Below are positions 1 to 11,469 of a stretch of 64,000 nt of DNA, piece by piece (position 1 is the stretch's first letter; every line of letters begins with the position of its first letter). The stretch covers positions 4,120,739 to 4,184,738 of the forward strand of contig OZ017767.1 in the NCBI GenBank assembly GCA_963969345.1, written 5' to 3'. The position numbers and the translations under genes were made by a program. This stretch comes from Turbatrix aceti (taxonomy: Eukaryota; Nematoda; Chromadorea; Rhabditida; Panagrolaimidae). The notes under the pieces are model-generated. The model made no database searches, was not told the DNA's origin, and saw only the letters and a list, made by a program, of their open reading frames with translations.

Positions 1-1314
1 CATTTCGTGCAGCTTGCAGACGAAGACGGTGCCATTTTCGTTCTCCAGCACAAAGTGTGACAAGTCATCTTTCACCCCTGAAAAACGAGATTTTTGCTCT
101 ATTGTATCATCCTTCCGTGCACTCTGAATTTTTTTCCGTGCTGTATCCGGTCACGAAAAAGCTAAGACCGAACGCACTGCTTCGCCGACCTGTCACTGAA
201 GCCAGTCAGGGATGGCGATGAGGCATCGAGCAAAGGGGTCACAGAAACCATGACCAAAGTTCGAATAAAAAATTCAAACTTGAAAAAAAAACTACTTTCA
301 ATTCCAAAAATCTGTTCGAATTCTAAAAACAGACTGTTCTGTTCATAATTCCAAAAAAGTGACTAATAATCGTCATCTCGCGTTCAAAAGAAGCCCGTTC
401 AGTGAACAAAGAAGTGAACGCATTCCGCAAGAGATTTCATTACTCATTTCGTTCACTTTGCTTCGAAACCTCAGTTAGGATTAGTTCCTTGAGGAAAATG
501 CCAAGAAAAACCCGTGCATTATACTACACCCCCTGACGATGCCTTCGTAATCGGTCGTTGGGCTGAGAACGACCTCGATGGTCTCCTTTGATGCGCTGAA
601 TGCTCACAAGTTGCAAATAATCCTCGTGCTTTGCCTATTTTCACACAACAACAAGCAGACTCACCGTAAACACCCTGATTCTCAAAGTTTTCCCATATCG
701 AGACCATGAGAGTGCTGTAGACGTTGCCCTTCGACGCGAGCTGGCCTGCCTTCGCAATGGGTAAGCCTGGAATTATCCGTCTGGTTAGTAGCATCACAGA
801 GCACCATTGAGTGAGACAAATTATACGCCACTTTGTACTTGTGAAAGGACTTGAGGGGTTTTACGTTCCTCAGAAGTCTTACAGAAATGGATAAATTCAT
901 TTTTAAACCCCATGCATATTGCTTCCTTCACCGCAGTCAAAACTGTAGACGTGTAACAAAATCGTAATAAACGGTCTTTTTTTGAACGACCATTTCTTCC
1001 CAGAAATTTACGAACATCAGGTCGTTGTTTGCGTTTGGAATAGATAGATAGTGCTCGTGTCTCAAACAAACACACGCGACCGAAAACTTCCAGTAACGGC
1101 TGTACAAAGCTTGCTCAAAGGTTTTTCGATCAACGCAAGAACCATCTTTGCAGGCGGTCAACAAAATAAGTACTGCCACGGAAAATGTGTGCTTTTGTCC
1201 TCGTGATGAAACAAAAACAACAAGCTTACCTTCCAGATTGAAAAGAAAGACGCCGTTGATGCCGGGGGTGACGGCCTGAGCCAGAAAGGCTTCCATCGCG
1301 CGTGTCTTCAGCAT
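1..1314 (-). CDS. LAMTOR2: LAMTOR2 (Ragulator subunit), C-terminus cut by window edge
   Basis: Roadblock/LC7-fold subunit of the Ragulator complex, which anchors Rag GTPases on lysosomes for TORC1 signalling. Three exons are visible on the minus strand: 1314-1230, 766-665 and 77 to the window edge. All have GT-AG borders and matching phase. The protein starts MLKTRAMEAFLAQAVTPGIN, then a hydrophobic strand and ...LPIAKAG; a central segment contains MVSIWENF; the last visible exon reads HFVLENENGTVFVCKLHE. This matches the LAMTOR2 order (helix, strand, 'SNIWAAYD'-like helix, 'LKFILMDCMEGRVAITRV'-like strands). The rest lies before position 1. ATG 1314 is the first in-frame ATG. The two introns (463 and 587 bases) are much longer than the local norm and show nothing recognisable. 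The gene lies 182 bases downstream of RPB9 on the same strand, so co-transcription is possible. Confidence 0.8.
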
Positions 1315-1496
1315 CGCGGCTCGTGATGACTTCAACGACGTCAACGTGACGAGTCAAAAAAACAGGTTCAAAGTAGCGAGCAAAGGGAAGTGAATACCCT
1401 CATCGGACAAAAAAAGCTCCTGATACAAAGGACACGTTTTCATTCAGTCAGAGGCGACCACAAAGCAATAAACAAATGAACAACAAAATTATGGAA

Positions 1497-2829
1497 TCAA
1501 TCGGTCCAGCGATGGTTGCAGTCCTTTGTTGTACAGACGTAGTATAGCTTCATCTCCTCCTGAAATTTAGCGTAAACAGTGACACAAAAAAAATTGGAGG
1601 TTCACCGATAAAAAAAACAAGACGTGTCTAGGGACCGAAAATTTTTACCTACCTCAGCACGACGACTTTGTGCCTGGAAAAATACCGCTTCTCGGCCCTT
1701 GCACTTCGGACAGACCTGATCCTTGGTCTTCGGCAGCGTGGGATCGTTCTTCACATCCGCAACGATTTGCGTCAGCTCACTGAAATTTTGTAGCATAGAA
1801 TTATCAGAATATTGTGCAAACGTTTTTTAACACGCATGCAATAAATATAGTACTTTTCACTTATTAAACCTTTAAGGTTTTTTAAGGTAATAAAATAGTG
1901 AAAAGAAGATGTTCGACAACCGTCCAAAAATTCGCTATTATGCTACTTTTGGGTCTTTAAATTTTGGGCACCAAAAGTAATACAATAGCGTAAAAACATG
2001 TCAATGCAGTTTGTACGGCTATCCAAAAGTAACAAAATAGCGTCAAAAGATGTTACTTCGATTTGGATGGGCGTCTCAAAAGTAATAAAATAGCGGAACA
2101 GAAGTGTCACTTCGCGAACAACACTTTTGAGCTATTTTATTACTTCAGGTGCGCTGCATAACATTCGAACTTCGCTATTATGTTACTTCAGGTGCGCTGC
2201 ATAACATTCTAACTTCGCTATTATATTACTTCAGGTGCCTAAAATTCAACGACAGAAAAGTAACATAATAGCAAAATTCGAATGTTATGCAGCGCACCTG
2301 AAGTAATACAATAGCGTGAAAAGATGTTACTCCGATTTGGACGGTAATCCAAAAGTAATATAATAGCAAAAAAAGATGTTACTTCGATTTGGGGGGGCGT
2401 CTCAAAAGTAATAATACAGCGGAACAAAAATGTTACTTCGCGAATAACACTTTTCAGCCTTATTTTATTACTTCACGTGCGCCGCATAACATTCTAACGT
2501 CGCTACTATATTACTTCAGGTGTGCTGCAAAGGAAGCAAAAAGGCAACAAAACTCACTCGATTTCGTGCATGAGCCGGTTGACGTAGATACACGGCGATT
2601 CGGCGGGTTCGGTGTGCTCGCAGTTGCGGCACGTGTACATGAGACGCCTCTCGTTCCTGTCTTCGCGAGGATACAGCATGTTGTTGCTACAATGCAGCAC
2701 TTCAAGCATTAAGAAACACGACGTAGCTAAAAATATGGCAACTCACCATTCGGGACAAAATCTGATGCCCTGAAAGCGCTGCGTAACATCCTGCACCTCG
2801 GTATCCTCGTAGTAGTCGTTGTCGTCCAT
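1497..2829 (-). CDS. RPB9: RNA polymerase II subunit RPB9
   Basis: Small zinc-ribbon subunit of RNA polymerase II, acting in start-site choice, elongation fidelity and TFIIS-stimulated cleavage in the nucleus. Four exons (2829-2747, 2686-2558, 1779-1653, 1559-1497) join in phase to 133 residues, near the usual 125. The N-terminal ribbon has [14 protein letters not shown] followed by YTCRNCEH. The C-terminal ribbon has [20 protein letters not shown] followed by [15 protein letters not shown], the diagnostic TFIIS-like end of RPB9. Intron 2 (2557-1780) is 778 bases and filled by the palindromic repeat family of this window; the others are short. The ATG at 2829 follows AACTCAG by nine bases, a possible trans-splice acceptor. 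SAP30BP is divergent 217 bases away, so the promoter is probably shared. Confidence 0.95.
1865..2530. repeat. Dispersed palindromic repeat array, copy A (inside RPB9 intron 2)
   Basis: An array of modules built around AAGTAATAAAATAGCG and its complement CGCTATTTTATTACTT, alternating in orientation about every 40-55 bases. Linkers recur in the same order as in the arrays at 3.5, 10.3 and 16.4 kb, such as GTTATGCAGCGCACCTGAAG and GGACGGTAATCCAAAAGTAA. No coding frame of its own is visible. The module order is inverted relative to the copies at 3.5 and 10.3 kb. Confidence 0.85.
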
Positions 2830-3046
2830 TCTGATTAGCTGAGTTAAAAAGCGATCTGCAATGCAAGGAATTCAAGGTAACAACAACACTGGATTCAATA
2901 GATCGAAAATTCCCCTGGCTTTTCTCAAATGAAAATCTTCATTGAAAAATTTTCGCGTCAAGAGTGCTTAATTGTGCAATGCTGCCCGTTTTTTGTCGCA
3001 CATTTTGACCGCTTTGGCATTCTGCTATTTTCTGTCTAGCTAAATC
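2830..3046. promoter_or_regulatory. Shared divergent promoter region, RPB9 / SAP30BP
   Basis: The only sequence between two divergent housekeeping start codons. No TATA box is seen. Both ends carry an AG acceptor just before the ATG (AACTCAG on the minus strand, TCTGTCTAG on the plus strand), so the true transcription starts may lie close together in the middle. The promoter role is inferred from position only. Confidence 0.45.
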
Positions 3047-4664
3047 ATGTCTTCTGGTCTGGTTGGTTATTACGACGATAGCGATGATGAGAGGAAGTCC
3101 GTCGACGATGATCATCGTGATGAAGAAACCGATACAGCAGGCAGCCGTCCTTCATGTAAGTTTTGTGACTTAATTGAGCTTTCAAGTGTTAATTTTTCAG
3201 CCACCGCAGACAGTTTGCGGCTGCATGATTCCCAAATGGCTACTGAACCCGACGAAGAGCCCAAGGCTATGGATGTCTCACCGGCAGAGGTCCAAATCGT
3301 CGGAGAGGTGGCCGGAGACCCTTCGAAGCAGCGTTCGCCGTTCAGAGGCTCCTATTCGGACCACTTCAAGCGACAAAGCACTCCGGTCAATGTTGATGAG
3401 ACTGTCTGGGTGAGTTCAGCTTAATTTTTTTTTGTTTTCTCCAGTAATGTATGCACGACATGATGTCCAAAACCAGCAAGCAGGTAACACCTTTTTACGC
3501 TGGATATTTTGTTACTTTTGGAATGTCGTGCAAATCAGAATAACATATTTTTTTCACTATTTTGTGACTTCTGGTGCCTAAAATTCAAAGACCTAAAAGT
3601 AACATAATAGCGAAGTTGTTATGCAGCTCACATTAAGTAATAAAATAAGGCTCAAAAGTGTTATTCGTGCAACACTTTTCGAAGTAACATTTCTGTTTCG
3701 CTATCGTATTACCTTTGAGATGCGCATCCAATATGAAGTAACATCTTTTGACGCTATTTTATTACTTTTGGATTGCCTTCCAAATCGGAGTAACATCTTT
3801 TCACGCTATTATATTACTTCGGGTGCGCCGCATAACATTCGAATTTCGCTATTATGTTACTTTCTGATTTTTGAATTTGAGGCACCTGAAGTAATATAAT
3901 AGCGAAGTTAGAATGTTATGCGGCGCACCAGAAGTAATAAAGTAAGGCTGAAAAATGTTATTCGCGAAGTAACATCTTTATTCCGCTATTTTATTACTTT
4001 TGAGACGCGCATCCAAATCGAAGTAACATCTTTTGACTCTATTTTGTTACTTTTGGATTGCCGTCCAAATTGGAGTAACAATTTTCTTCGCTATTATATT
4101 ACTTTTTGATTGCCGTACAGATCTTTTCACGTTATTGTATTACTTTTAGTGCCCAGAATTCAAAGACCCAAAAGTAACATAATAGCGAAGTTGGAATGTT
4201 ATGCAGCGCACCTGAAGTAATAAAATAGTGCTGAAAAGTGTTACTCGCGAAATAACTCTTCAGTTCCGTTATTTTGATACTTCTGAAAGTCGAAATGACA
4301 TTGCCCTTTTGTCATCTCCGGACGACCATTCAGACTATTTTGTTACTTCTGATCCGCTTCTAAACGTTATTGTTTTCAGAAAAAGTACGAACTCATGTTC
4401 CTGAGGAAAGAGCGCGGCGACAATATCGACATGGACGCGAACAAGATGTTCAAAAACCCGGCGTTGTACGACCTAGTCACCGACAAGTGCGACGTGGACG
4501 CCGCGTCTTCCAACCTGCCGGATTCTGTTCGCGTCTTTAGCTACGGCGATTTTACGGACGACGACTTCCACGACCGCCTCAAGGAGCGGCAGGAGGCCCG
4601 TGCCATCCGCCACCTCCACCACAAGCAAGCATCCAAGTCGTCGGGTAAGAGCAGTCACAGGTGA
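3047..4664 (+). CDS. SAP30BP: SAP30-binding protein (HCNGP-like)
   Basis: Nuclear transcription and splicing-associated protein of the SAP30BP/HCNGP family. Three exons (3047-3155, 3201-3409, 4380-4664) join in phase to 200 residues. The N-terminal half is acidic and disordered, beginning MSSGLVGYYDDSDDE, typical of the family start. The C-terminal half holds the conserved core: KKYELMFLRKERGDNIDMDA, then FKNPALYDLVTDKC and a DDDFHDRLKERQEARA stretch, matching the HCNGP 'FKNPSIYEKL...' domain. The tail is basic and Ser/Lys-rich. Intron 2 (970 bases) carries about three tandem units of the dispersed repeat; intron 1 is 45 bases. The ATG lies seven bases after a TCTAG acceptor. It is shorter than the mammalian protein (about 300 residues). 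Confidence 0.85.
3480..4370. repeat. Dispersed palindromic repeat array, copy B (inside SAP30BP intron 2)
   Basis: The clearest view of the higher-order unit. The anchor GCGAAGTTAGAATGTTATGC (with variants) recurs near 3611, 3902 and 4182, giving a unit of about 280-290 bases made of four to six palindromic submodules. Each submodule ends in the GCTATTNTRTTACTT core or its complement. Units differ by scattered substitutions and small deletions, so the array is not recent. Confidence 0.85.
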
Positions 4665-4910
4665 CTTCTTCTTTACACACCAGTTTTACCTTTGGTGTAC
4701 ATTGCATAAACTTGATTCCAAAACAACAACAATTTCTGAAGTGGGAACGAGTGGAGTAAGCGAAACAAAGTGAGATGTAGGAGGGGAGATGTAGGAGGAG
4801 GAGGGGAATGTACTCGTAGGGGATCTATCCTGGTTTTTCTATGATGGGGCATGAGTAATGGCTTCGAAGATTCAACGTTGAGCAAAGAGGGTTTTCTAGC
4901 ACGGCAAAAA

Positions 4911-7900
4911 TCAACTCGTGCTGATTTCGTCTCCGGTGAGCACGACCGGCTCGCCGAGTTGAGCGAGGATGTCGTCATCGCCTTTCTTGATTTTCTGGAC
5001 GATGGCGTCGAGGAGGACGAAGACGAGCTGTCTGTTGGCTCTTGGGTGCTGGACCGCGTGGATGATGTTCTTTGCTGCCTGTCTCACCGGTCTTCCAACG
5101 CAGCTTGGCAGGTTGTCGGCAACGAAGTCGTCGAGTCTTCGCTCCGCGAGTTGCGCTCTCAGACTCCTCTCCTCTCCACTGGCCGGCTGCGGTGCGTCAT
5201 CACTGGTGAGCAACTCCCGGATACTCGTGATGATGGCAACGACGGTATCTTCGTGGGTGACCTTGGCAAGCACCCTAGCGGTTCCCGCATGAATGAGTGC
5301 GTCGAGAACTCGAGTGAAGAACTTTACGACCAGGTAGACACCGGCGAGAACGGCACGCGACGTCGAGCCGACAATCTGGACGACGAAAAGGGCGAGCAGG
5401 TTGGCTGGCTCATGGATCCAAGATGGGGGAGTGATGGATGTCAGGCGGTACTCGCGGAGGTCTTCAGACGCCATGCTGGGGTCGTTTTCAGAGGAAACCT
5501 GGCTGGCTGCCGCGCTGGAGACAGACTTGACGCTGATCGAGTCGTCCGTCGTGGATCCCATTGAAAAAGATGCAGAAGGCGCCTGAGGAGGTTCTGTCAC
5601 AGAGAATGAAGACGGTGCGAGAATACCGGCCATCATGTTGAGCAGGAATGGTTTCAGATTCTGGCCCCGCTCCCGCTGCAGCTTTGATGGCACTCGGCGC
5701 ATCGCCCGAAGCGGGTTCAGGTCGAAGAGCGGCAGATCATCACGGAATTCCTCCTCGCTGGTCAAAAAAGCAAAGACCAGTTCAGAGTTGCGCAGGCCGG
5801 GCTGGCAGACGAGGGCTTGAAGGAACTGACGCAGCAGGTTGGTCTGCGCCTCCATAAAGACCCTGTTCCTCGGCTGGAGGATTCGCTTGTCAGGCAGCGT
5901 GCCCACCTTGATGGAAGGTCCGTGGAATTCGCGGATTTTCTGTTCGAGAATGTAGAATTCCTCGTACTTGCGTGCCACGGCCCAGATCGTTGGGAGGTCT
6001 TCAAGGCCCTGGGCCAGGTCGGCAGACGACAGGTCGAGCCGCTCGATGGAGACAACAAAGAGGTAGAAGATGCGACCGGCAGAGTCCTTTCTCGGTTCTA
6101 CCCGCACTTCCTGGATGGCCCACTTGTTGAGGTCGCGGCCGAGGTCTATGAGCGCGATATCGCCGTTCTCAATATCCTGACCGGGGAGAGACAGCAACCG
6201 ACCGGGTTCGTCTTCTTCTTCGGACACCGCTTTGGCAAACGCGCTAAAGAAGCGGTTCCTGAACTGCGAGAGGGAGAAGGTTCGCTCCAGTACAGGTGCC
6301 CGTTTGGACTTGGCCGCATCGCCGGGGTCGCGGATGAGCTCGACAACGGCCGGAGGCGCCCCGCAAAGGTGACCAAGAAAGCACTCCGACTGGCAGAAGG
6401 GCGTGACGTAGGGCGCGTTGAGGCGCTGGTACAGCTCGCGGTAGACGTCCTCGGTTACTTTTTTCAACAACTCGAGATCTTTCCGGTCGACGGCGTCGTG
6501 GAAGGCCTCGGGGATCTCGTCGTCCTCGAAGTTGATAAGCTGGGGTGCCGACTCATGAATATAGTCTGAGTACAGCTGCCACGCGTCCGAGTGGATTTCC
6601 TCGAAGAGCCGCGCGTCGTTCTTGGCCTTGTTGATGTGGTTGTGCAGGTCATGGGCCTGGAGGAAGCAGTCCAGGAAGTGCGCAGGGCCCTTCATGTCCC
6701 GCAAGTAGATGTAGAAAATCTGCAGGAGTCGGGGCTCACGTACGACGTCGGAGAGTTTGAGGCCGAGAAGCGAGTCCGTAGATTCCTGGTAGCTGGCTTC
6801 GTTGAGGTGGGAAAGAAACCGGGATGACGGCGGTTCCACGGTAACGGTGGGATCAAAGGCCAGGGGCATCTTCGGAGTTCTGTCGGCTTCGATTTTGTCA
6901 ATCACAATCAGCACCAGTGAGTTGAGGGTGTCGGGATCGGAGAAAAATTCCAAGGCGGGTTTCAGGACACTGGAGAGCACCAGTTCCCGCAACAGATGCC
7001 GGACGCATTGGCTGGGCCATCGGCGCTGAAACATACAAAATTAGCACTATAAAGAATTTTGAAGCCAAATCCCCAGTTTTTTGATGCAAAAATTTTTTTA
7101 TTCCAGTTGAGTCCACAAAGGCTGTTGAATGAACAAGGAGCGTTTTTTTCAGAAACGCATCCGTCGTGTCCGCAAACAAAGTCGACCTTAAAAATAATTT
7201 TTGTGTCTTGAACCCAGACTCACGTTGGAGTAGTGTCTCTCACTGGGGAATTCAAAGTCGTCGGCCCTCCCGCCTATCCTGGACGCGTCGAAGAGCCTCT
7301 CGACGAAAAAATCCGCGGCGACCCTCAGGTAATCCTCTTCGTGTCGAGGTGACTCAAGCGCTGCATGGAGCTGGTCGCCGGCTATTCGGCCGTTTGTCTT
7401 GGAGACGTGGTCGACGTGGAGCAGGGCCAAAGGCACAAGGTCATCTGCCACGAAGGTGCAGTAGTCGGTCTCGCGCAGCGCCCTGACCAGCGTTGCTCCT
7501 GCAAACCGGACCTGGTAGAGCAGCTCGTGGACGAACGCCTGGTCGTTGCCGAACTCGGTCCGGTACCAGCGGTTGACGTAGCGGTCGATGAGCTCCAGGA
7601 TGAGACGTTCGAGGGCGTCGTTCACGGTCACCGGCACGCGCAATGTCTCCCAAGGAGGTCCGGAGACCGCGATTGAAGCGGATCGCGTCCGTCGGCACGG
7701 GCCCAAAAGCAGCGGCATGGGTGTTGGCTTCGGCGGCGAGCGAAGTCGTTTCGTGGGCGATCCGCTACCGCCGGCATCGAACTTCGTGATTCGCAGCACA
7801 GTGTCTTGAAGCACAGCGGCAAGGTCGCTGCACCAGATCCATGGCGCGACGAAGAAGCCTCCGATTGCGACCAGCGGGTAGAGAAAAAGTGTCATCCAGC

Positions 7901-8135
7901 TGCAAGCGGACTCGGTTACTTTGCATGTTCATTTGAACAAACAAGAACTTATTTTGCCCCGTGGACTGTACAAAATGCCATAGAAAACTCCAAATATAAA
8001 ATCAAGGTGGGAGGTTCGTTAATTTGAAACCTCCATGATTCGCCCATCTCCCAAAACTCACGTTGTGGTAATAGAAATCGATAGCAGGACGACGGCGATG
8101 GCACCGGTCTTGGCGATGAAGCACGAATCCATCAT
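4911..8135 (-). CDS. Sorting nexin with PXA, RGS-like, PX and nexin-C domains (SNX13/14/25 class)
   Basis: Membrane-anchored sorting nexin of endosome or ER-contact membranes. Exon 1 (8135 to about 8063) encodes an N-terminal hydrophobic segment, AVVLLSISITT. Exon 2 gives a second one, YPLVAIGGFFVAPWIW, then a PXA domain (NDALERLILELIDRYVNRWY... and RRWPSQCVRHLLRELV... after the junction near 7024). An RGS-like helical block follows (LKLSDVVREPRLLQIFYIYL... to ...VYRELYQRLNAPYV). Next is a PX domain (WAIQEVRVEPRKDSAGRIFY, ...WAVARKYEEFYILEQKIREF, ...LPDKRILQPRNRVFMEAQTN). The C-terminus is the nexin-C region ending GDEISTS. The protein is about 950 residues with few short introns. The domain order fits SNX13, SNX14 and SNX25; I cannot choose among them. 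SNX19 is less likely because it lacks the RGS block. Confidence 0.85.
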
Positions 8136-8528
8136 GTGGCGCGGTCAGGTCATCGTCGATTTCTGAGTACGATGTGGATGCTATTCGCGTAGACTAGCGT
8201 ACAAAAGACCAGAGAAGCCGCTGACGAAGCCGCTAGCGGGGGCGCGATGAATCATAAAAACATGTGTTTTGCCAACTTCATTCAAGTTGGAGAATTTTCG
8301 CGCCTGGAGTACTCAATTGCACTTTGTGGCTTCTTTTGCTTGGATGAGTGCTTGGGATGGGATAGTTCCTATTTTTGTCTTCTGTCAACTACTTCGAAGA
8401 AAAAACTGCATCCTGGCATAGCACGTGCTTTTTCAATTTATTTTCGATCACCTTTTCAAAAACATTCTCACAGCGAAAATTGTTACTTTATAAAATCTGA
8501 CAAAGCGTAGTACAAAAACCAAGGATCA
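8136..8528. other. Spacer between GCLM and the sorting nexin; nothing recognised
   Basis: 393 bases between two minus-strand genes, holding the 3' flank of GCLM and the 5' flank of the sorting nexin. No TATA box, RNA gene or repeat was recognised. Confidence 0.4.
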
Positions 8529-9575
8529 TCACACAGCAGTCCCGTTCACCCCGTTGTCGGAGGGCTGTGCCGTGTGGAAGTCGACGACGTAGCCCTTGGC
8601 GGCCATGATGGATCGTCGCCGGATCCAGACCGTGTACCGCGCCGCCCACGCAGGCACAAAGACGGGCTGGCAGACGAGTTGTCGCGCATCGCTCCGGAGC
8701 GTGCAGATGGTCTGGAAGACGTCGCGGAGCGGAAAGGGGTGGGGGTCGTTGTGCGTGAGGAGCTGGATGTCATTCTCCTGTGCGTACGCCTGGAGATCGG
8801 GAGGCACCATGCAGCAGGCATCGAGGTTGAAGTGGTTCACGCACGGCTTCACGTTCACTGCCTCGTAGAAGGCCTTGAGCGTATCGAGGTTGAAGTCCGC
8901 GACGCCGATCGACACGACTTTCCCGGTAGCGACGAGGTGCTCCGCGTCGCGCCATACGGAGAGCGCCTTCTCCACCCAGACGTTATCCACCTCGCCGTCA
9001 CCGGGGTGGGGGAAGTCGATAATGAGCTGCTCGATGTTCTGAACGTTGAGCTGGGCCGTGGTCGCGGTGATAGCCTCGTGGATCTGGTGGTAGTCGAAAA
9101 CGTTCATGAACACCTTCAGCGTGATTTTGAGATCATCGCGGTCATAAGACAGCGGGGCGTCAGCGCCGGAGAGCAGAACGATCCCGTCATCGCTGTAAAA
9201 AAAACCCGTGGTCACAAGGAAGAGTGTCCTTTTCCGTCGGCGTCGTAAAAAAATCGTAAAGCAGGAGAAAACTGTCGCAAATAGAAACAAATGGACAGCA
9301 GTGCACAGGAACTATTCTCAACGTCAAAAATAATAAAAATAAACAACCTACCGAATAGTAAGATTCTTGCTGACGTTGGAGAGCTGCATATCAAGGCAGG
9401 CTGTCAACTCATCCGCTGACGTCTTGTGTCGCTTCTTCTTGAGCTCGACGTAGTTGTTGAGGTTGCCGGTGTGAAGTGTGAACGACTTGAACGCCTTCAG
9501 CTTATCCACCGTCGTGTTCCAGGCGTCTGTGTTCTCGGAAACAGGCAACACCGTCGACGACGGCGAAGAAGTCAT
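8529..9575 (-). CDS. GCLM: Glutamate-cysteine ligase regulatory (modifier) subunit
   Basis: Modifier subunit of glutamate-cysteine ligase, which lowers the Km for glutamate and relieves feedback inhibition in glutathione synthesis; cytosolic, aldo-keto-reductase fold without known reductase activity. Two exons (9575-9352, 9192-8529) join in phase to 295 residues (human 274). Visible family blocks are LKITLKVFMNVFDYHQIHEA, QLIIDFPHPGDG, VSIGVADFNLDTLKAFYEAV, VNHFNLDACCMVPPDLQAYA and IQLLTHNDPHPFP, the last being the characteristic 'LLTHNDP' of GCLM. The start MTSSPSSTVLPVSEN was chosen because ATG 9575 lies eight bases after GATTTTAG, a possible trans-splice acceptor. An upstream in-frame ATG at 9659 would add 28 residues with no family resemblance. 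Confidence 0.9.
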
Positions 9576-10330
9576 GGTGGCGACTAAAATCGGAATCTCG
9601 GTACAACTCAGTCTCGAAACACGCCTCACGATCTCGCGCCACCACATAATGGGAGCCATGACGATGACAAAAACGCAGAAGAAATGACGAGGAAGCTATT
9701 TTTTGCAAGGCCGAATAGAGCGGAGCGAGCGACGAAAAGCAGCAAGGCGTGTCTATTTTCTTTTTCCCTGTCACCGCACAAAATACAAGCATTGCTAAAA
9801 GCAACGCATATCGAAGCAACGCATCATCCGTCTAGCGCCCGGCCTTTGAAATCAGCGGGCAAAAATCAAGCAATTCTGGCGAAAATTCAGAAACCTACAG
9901 CAATGTAAGCTCGACTGCAGCAAAAAATGCATCACCACACCGCTTTGCTGCACCTGATGAGTTTTGCAACGAAAAATAAATAGACAAAAAAGCGGATGAT
10001 AAAACAATCGACCGAGAAGGATTCAGTTTTTAACTCCACAAAAGATTTACACCAATGCTGCTTTTTGCATGATTTATCTCACGCAACCGCATCTGACAGT
10101 GGTCTGTTCGCGTCCGGCTCATCCGATTCCGAATGAACTTTGATCACTTTAATGGGCACGAATAGATGTTGAATTTTTGTGGAAGGGGTTTTCAAAGAGT
10201 GCTTCGGACGGAAATCTTATCTGGAAACCGCCAGTGTCGGTGTGGTATTTTCAGTTCGTCTGTGACGGCAAAAATGATACAGAAATTTAAACAGTGTGTC
10301 GTTTAAGCCTAATCTTTCTAAAATAGCGAC
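9576..10330. other. Intergenic stretch, nothing recognised
   Basis: AT-rich spacer upstream of GCLM. Short open frames on both strands have no start context, splice partners or family resemblance. Confidence 0.4.
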
Positions 10331-10339
10331 AAAAAGGTA

Positions 10340-10975
10340 AAACAAATCTATTGGATTCCAAAAGTAACACAACAGCGAAGTTAAAATGTTATGCAGCGCA
10401 CCTGAAGTAACAAAATAGCGAAGTTAGAATGTTATGCGGCGCACCTGAAATAATATAATATCGAAGTTAGGATGTTATGCGGCGCACCTAAAGTAATAAA
10501 ATAGGGCTGAAAAGTGTTATTCGCGAAGTAACATTTCTGTTCCGCTATTGTATTACTTTTGAGACGCCCATCCAAACCGAAGTAACATATTTTGACGCTA
10601 TTTTGTTACTTTTGGATTGCCGTCCAAATCGGAGTAACATCTTTTCACGCTATTGTATTACTTCAGGCGCGCTGCCTAACGTTCGAACTTCGCTACTATG
10701 TTACTTTCCGGTCTTTGAATTTGGGGCACCTGAAGTAATATAATAGCGAAGTAAGAATGTTATGCAACGCACCTGAAGTAATAAAATAAGATTGAAAAGT
10801 GTTATTCACGAAGTAACATTTTTGTTCCGCTATTGTGTTACTTTTGAGATGTGCGTTCAATATGAAGTAACATTTTTTGATGCTATTTTGTTACCTTTGG
10901 ATTGCCGTATAAATCGGAATAACATACGTTTTCACTATTATATTACTTTTAGTTTGTTATTCAATGTGAAGTAAG
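10340..10975. repeat. Dispersed palindromic repeat array, copy C (intergenic)
   Basis: The same family as the intronic arrays. It opens with three direct 43-base tandem units (anchor GCGAAGTTARAATGTTATGC near 10375, 10418 and 10461). The full higher-order series follows, and the anchor recurs near 10745, about 284 bases later. The module order matches the array at 3.5-4.4 kb. It is the only copy here not inside an intron. Confidence 0.85.
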
Positions 10976-11408
10976 ATATTTTTTATTATATCTGAACTTT
11001 CTTTTTTGACTTTTATCCGTTTATTTGAATTTTTTCTTTGCCATTTGCACGCACGTTTTACAGCATAATTTTCTGTACTATTTATTTATATTGTTGCACA
11101 TATCATTTTTCACAGACTACTACACATTTTTTTCCATTTTTGTCGGCAGGTTTATTTGATTATCTGCAGGGTCGCGACTGCTTCCGCAATATAGTTCTTT
11201 TGTAATTTTTTGTGCGACAACCGTTTGACTTGTACTCATTGCACCTAGTTTTTTTACAATGTATTTGCGTTGTAACATAATGTCACATGCAGATAATGAG
11301 GAAGTCGGCATTTGTAAAATTTGTTCAGAGGTCTGAAGCGCAAAATTTGCAAAAATGAATGGAGCTGTGGGGGCAGTCTTTGAATGTCTGCTACAGATCA
11401 GGTACGTG
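10976..11408. other. Upstream region of the first TSP1 gene
   Basis: AT-rich spacer. Its segment 11281-11340 resembles 13937-13985 upstream of the second TSP1 gene (shared AGATAATGAGGAAGTCG, then GACATT/GGCATT and TTGCTCAG/TTGTTCAG), which marks a duplicated 5' flank. Confidence 0.5.
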
Positions 11409-11419
11409 TATATAAATAG
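11409..11419 (+). promoter_or_regulatory. TATA box of the first TSP1 gene
   Basis: GTATATAAATAG lies about 55 bases before ATG 11470, leaving room for a start site near 11440 and a roughly 30-base leader. Comparable TATA boxes were not seen at the housekeeping genes of this window. Confidence 0.6.
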
Positions 11420-11469
11420 CATGCTTGTACTACTGTTTCCTACTGTTTTTGTGCTTTGGATTCTTTACG

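Noticed and set aside
5817..6569. Long plus-strand open frame
   Set aside because: Antisense shadow of the sorting nexin PX/RGS exons; codon pattern and conserved domains are on the minus strand.
8574..9248. Plus-strand open frame of 224 codons
   Set aside because: Antisense to GCLM exon 2, which has clear family blocks.
1865..10975. Regularly spaced repeats as a CRISPR array
   Set aside because: Spacing and units vary, 'spacers' are themselves repeated between loci, copies sit in introns of eukaryotic genes, and there are no cas genes.
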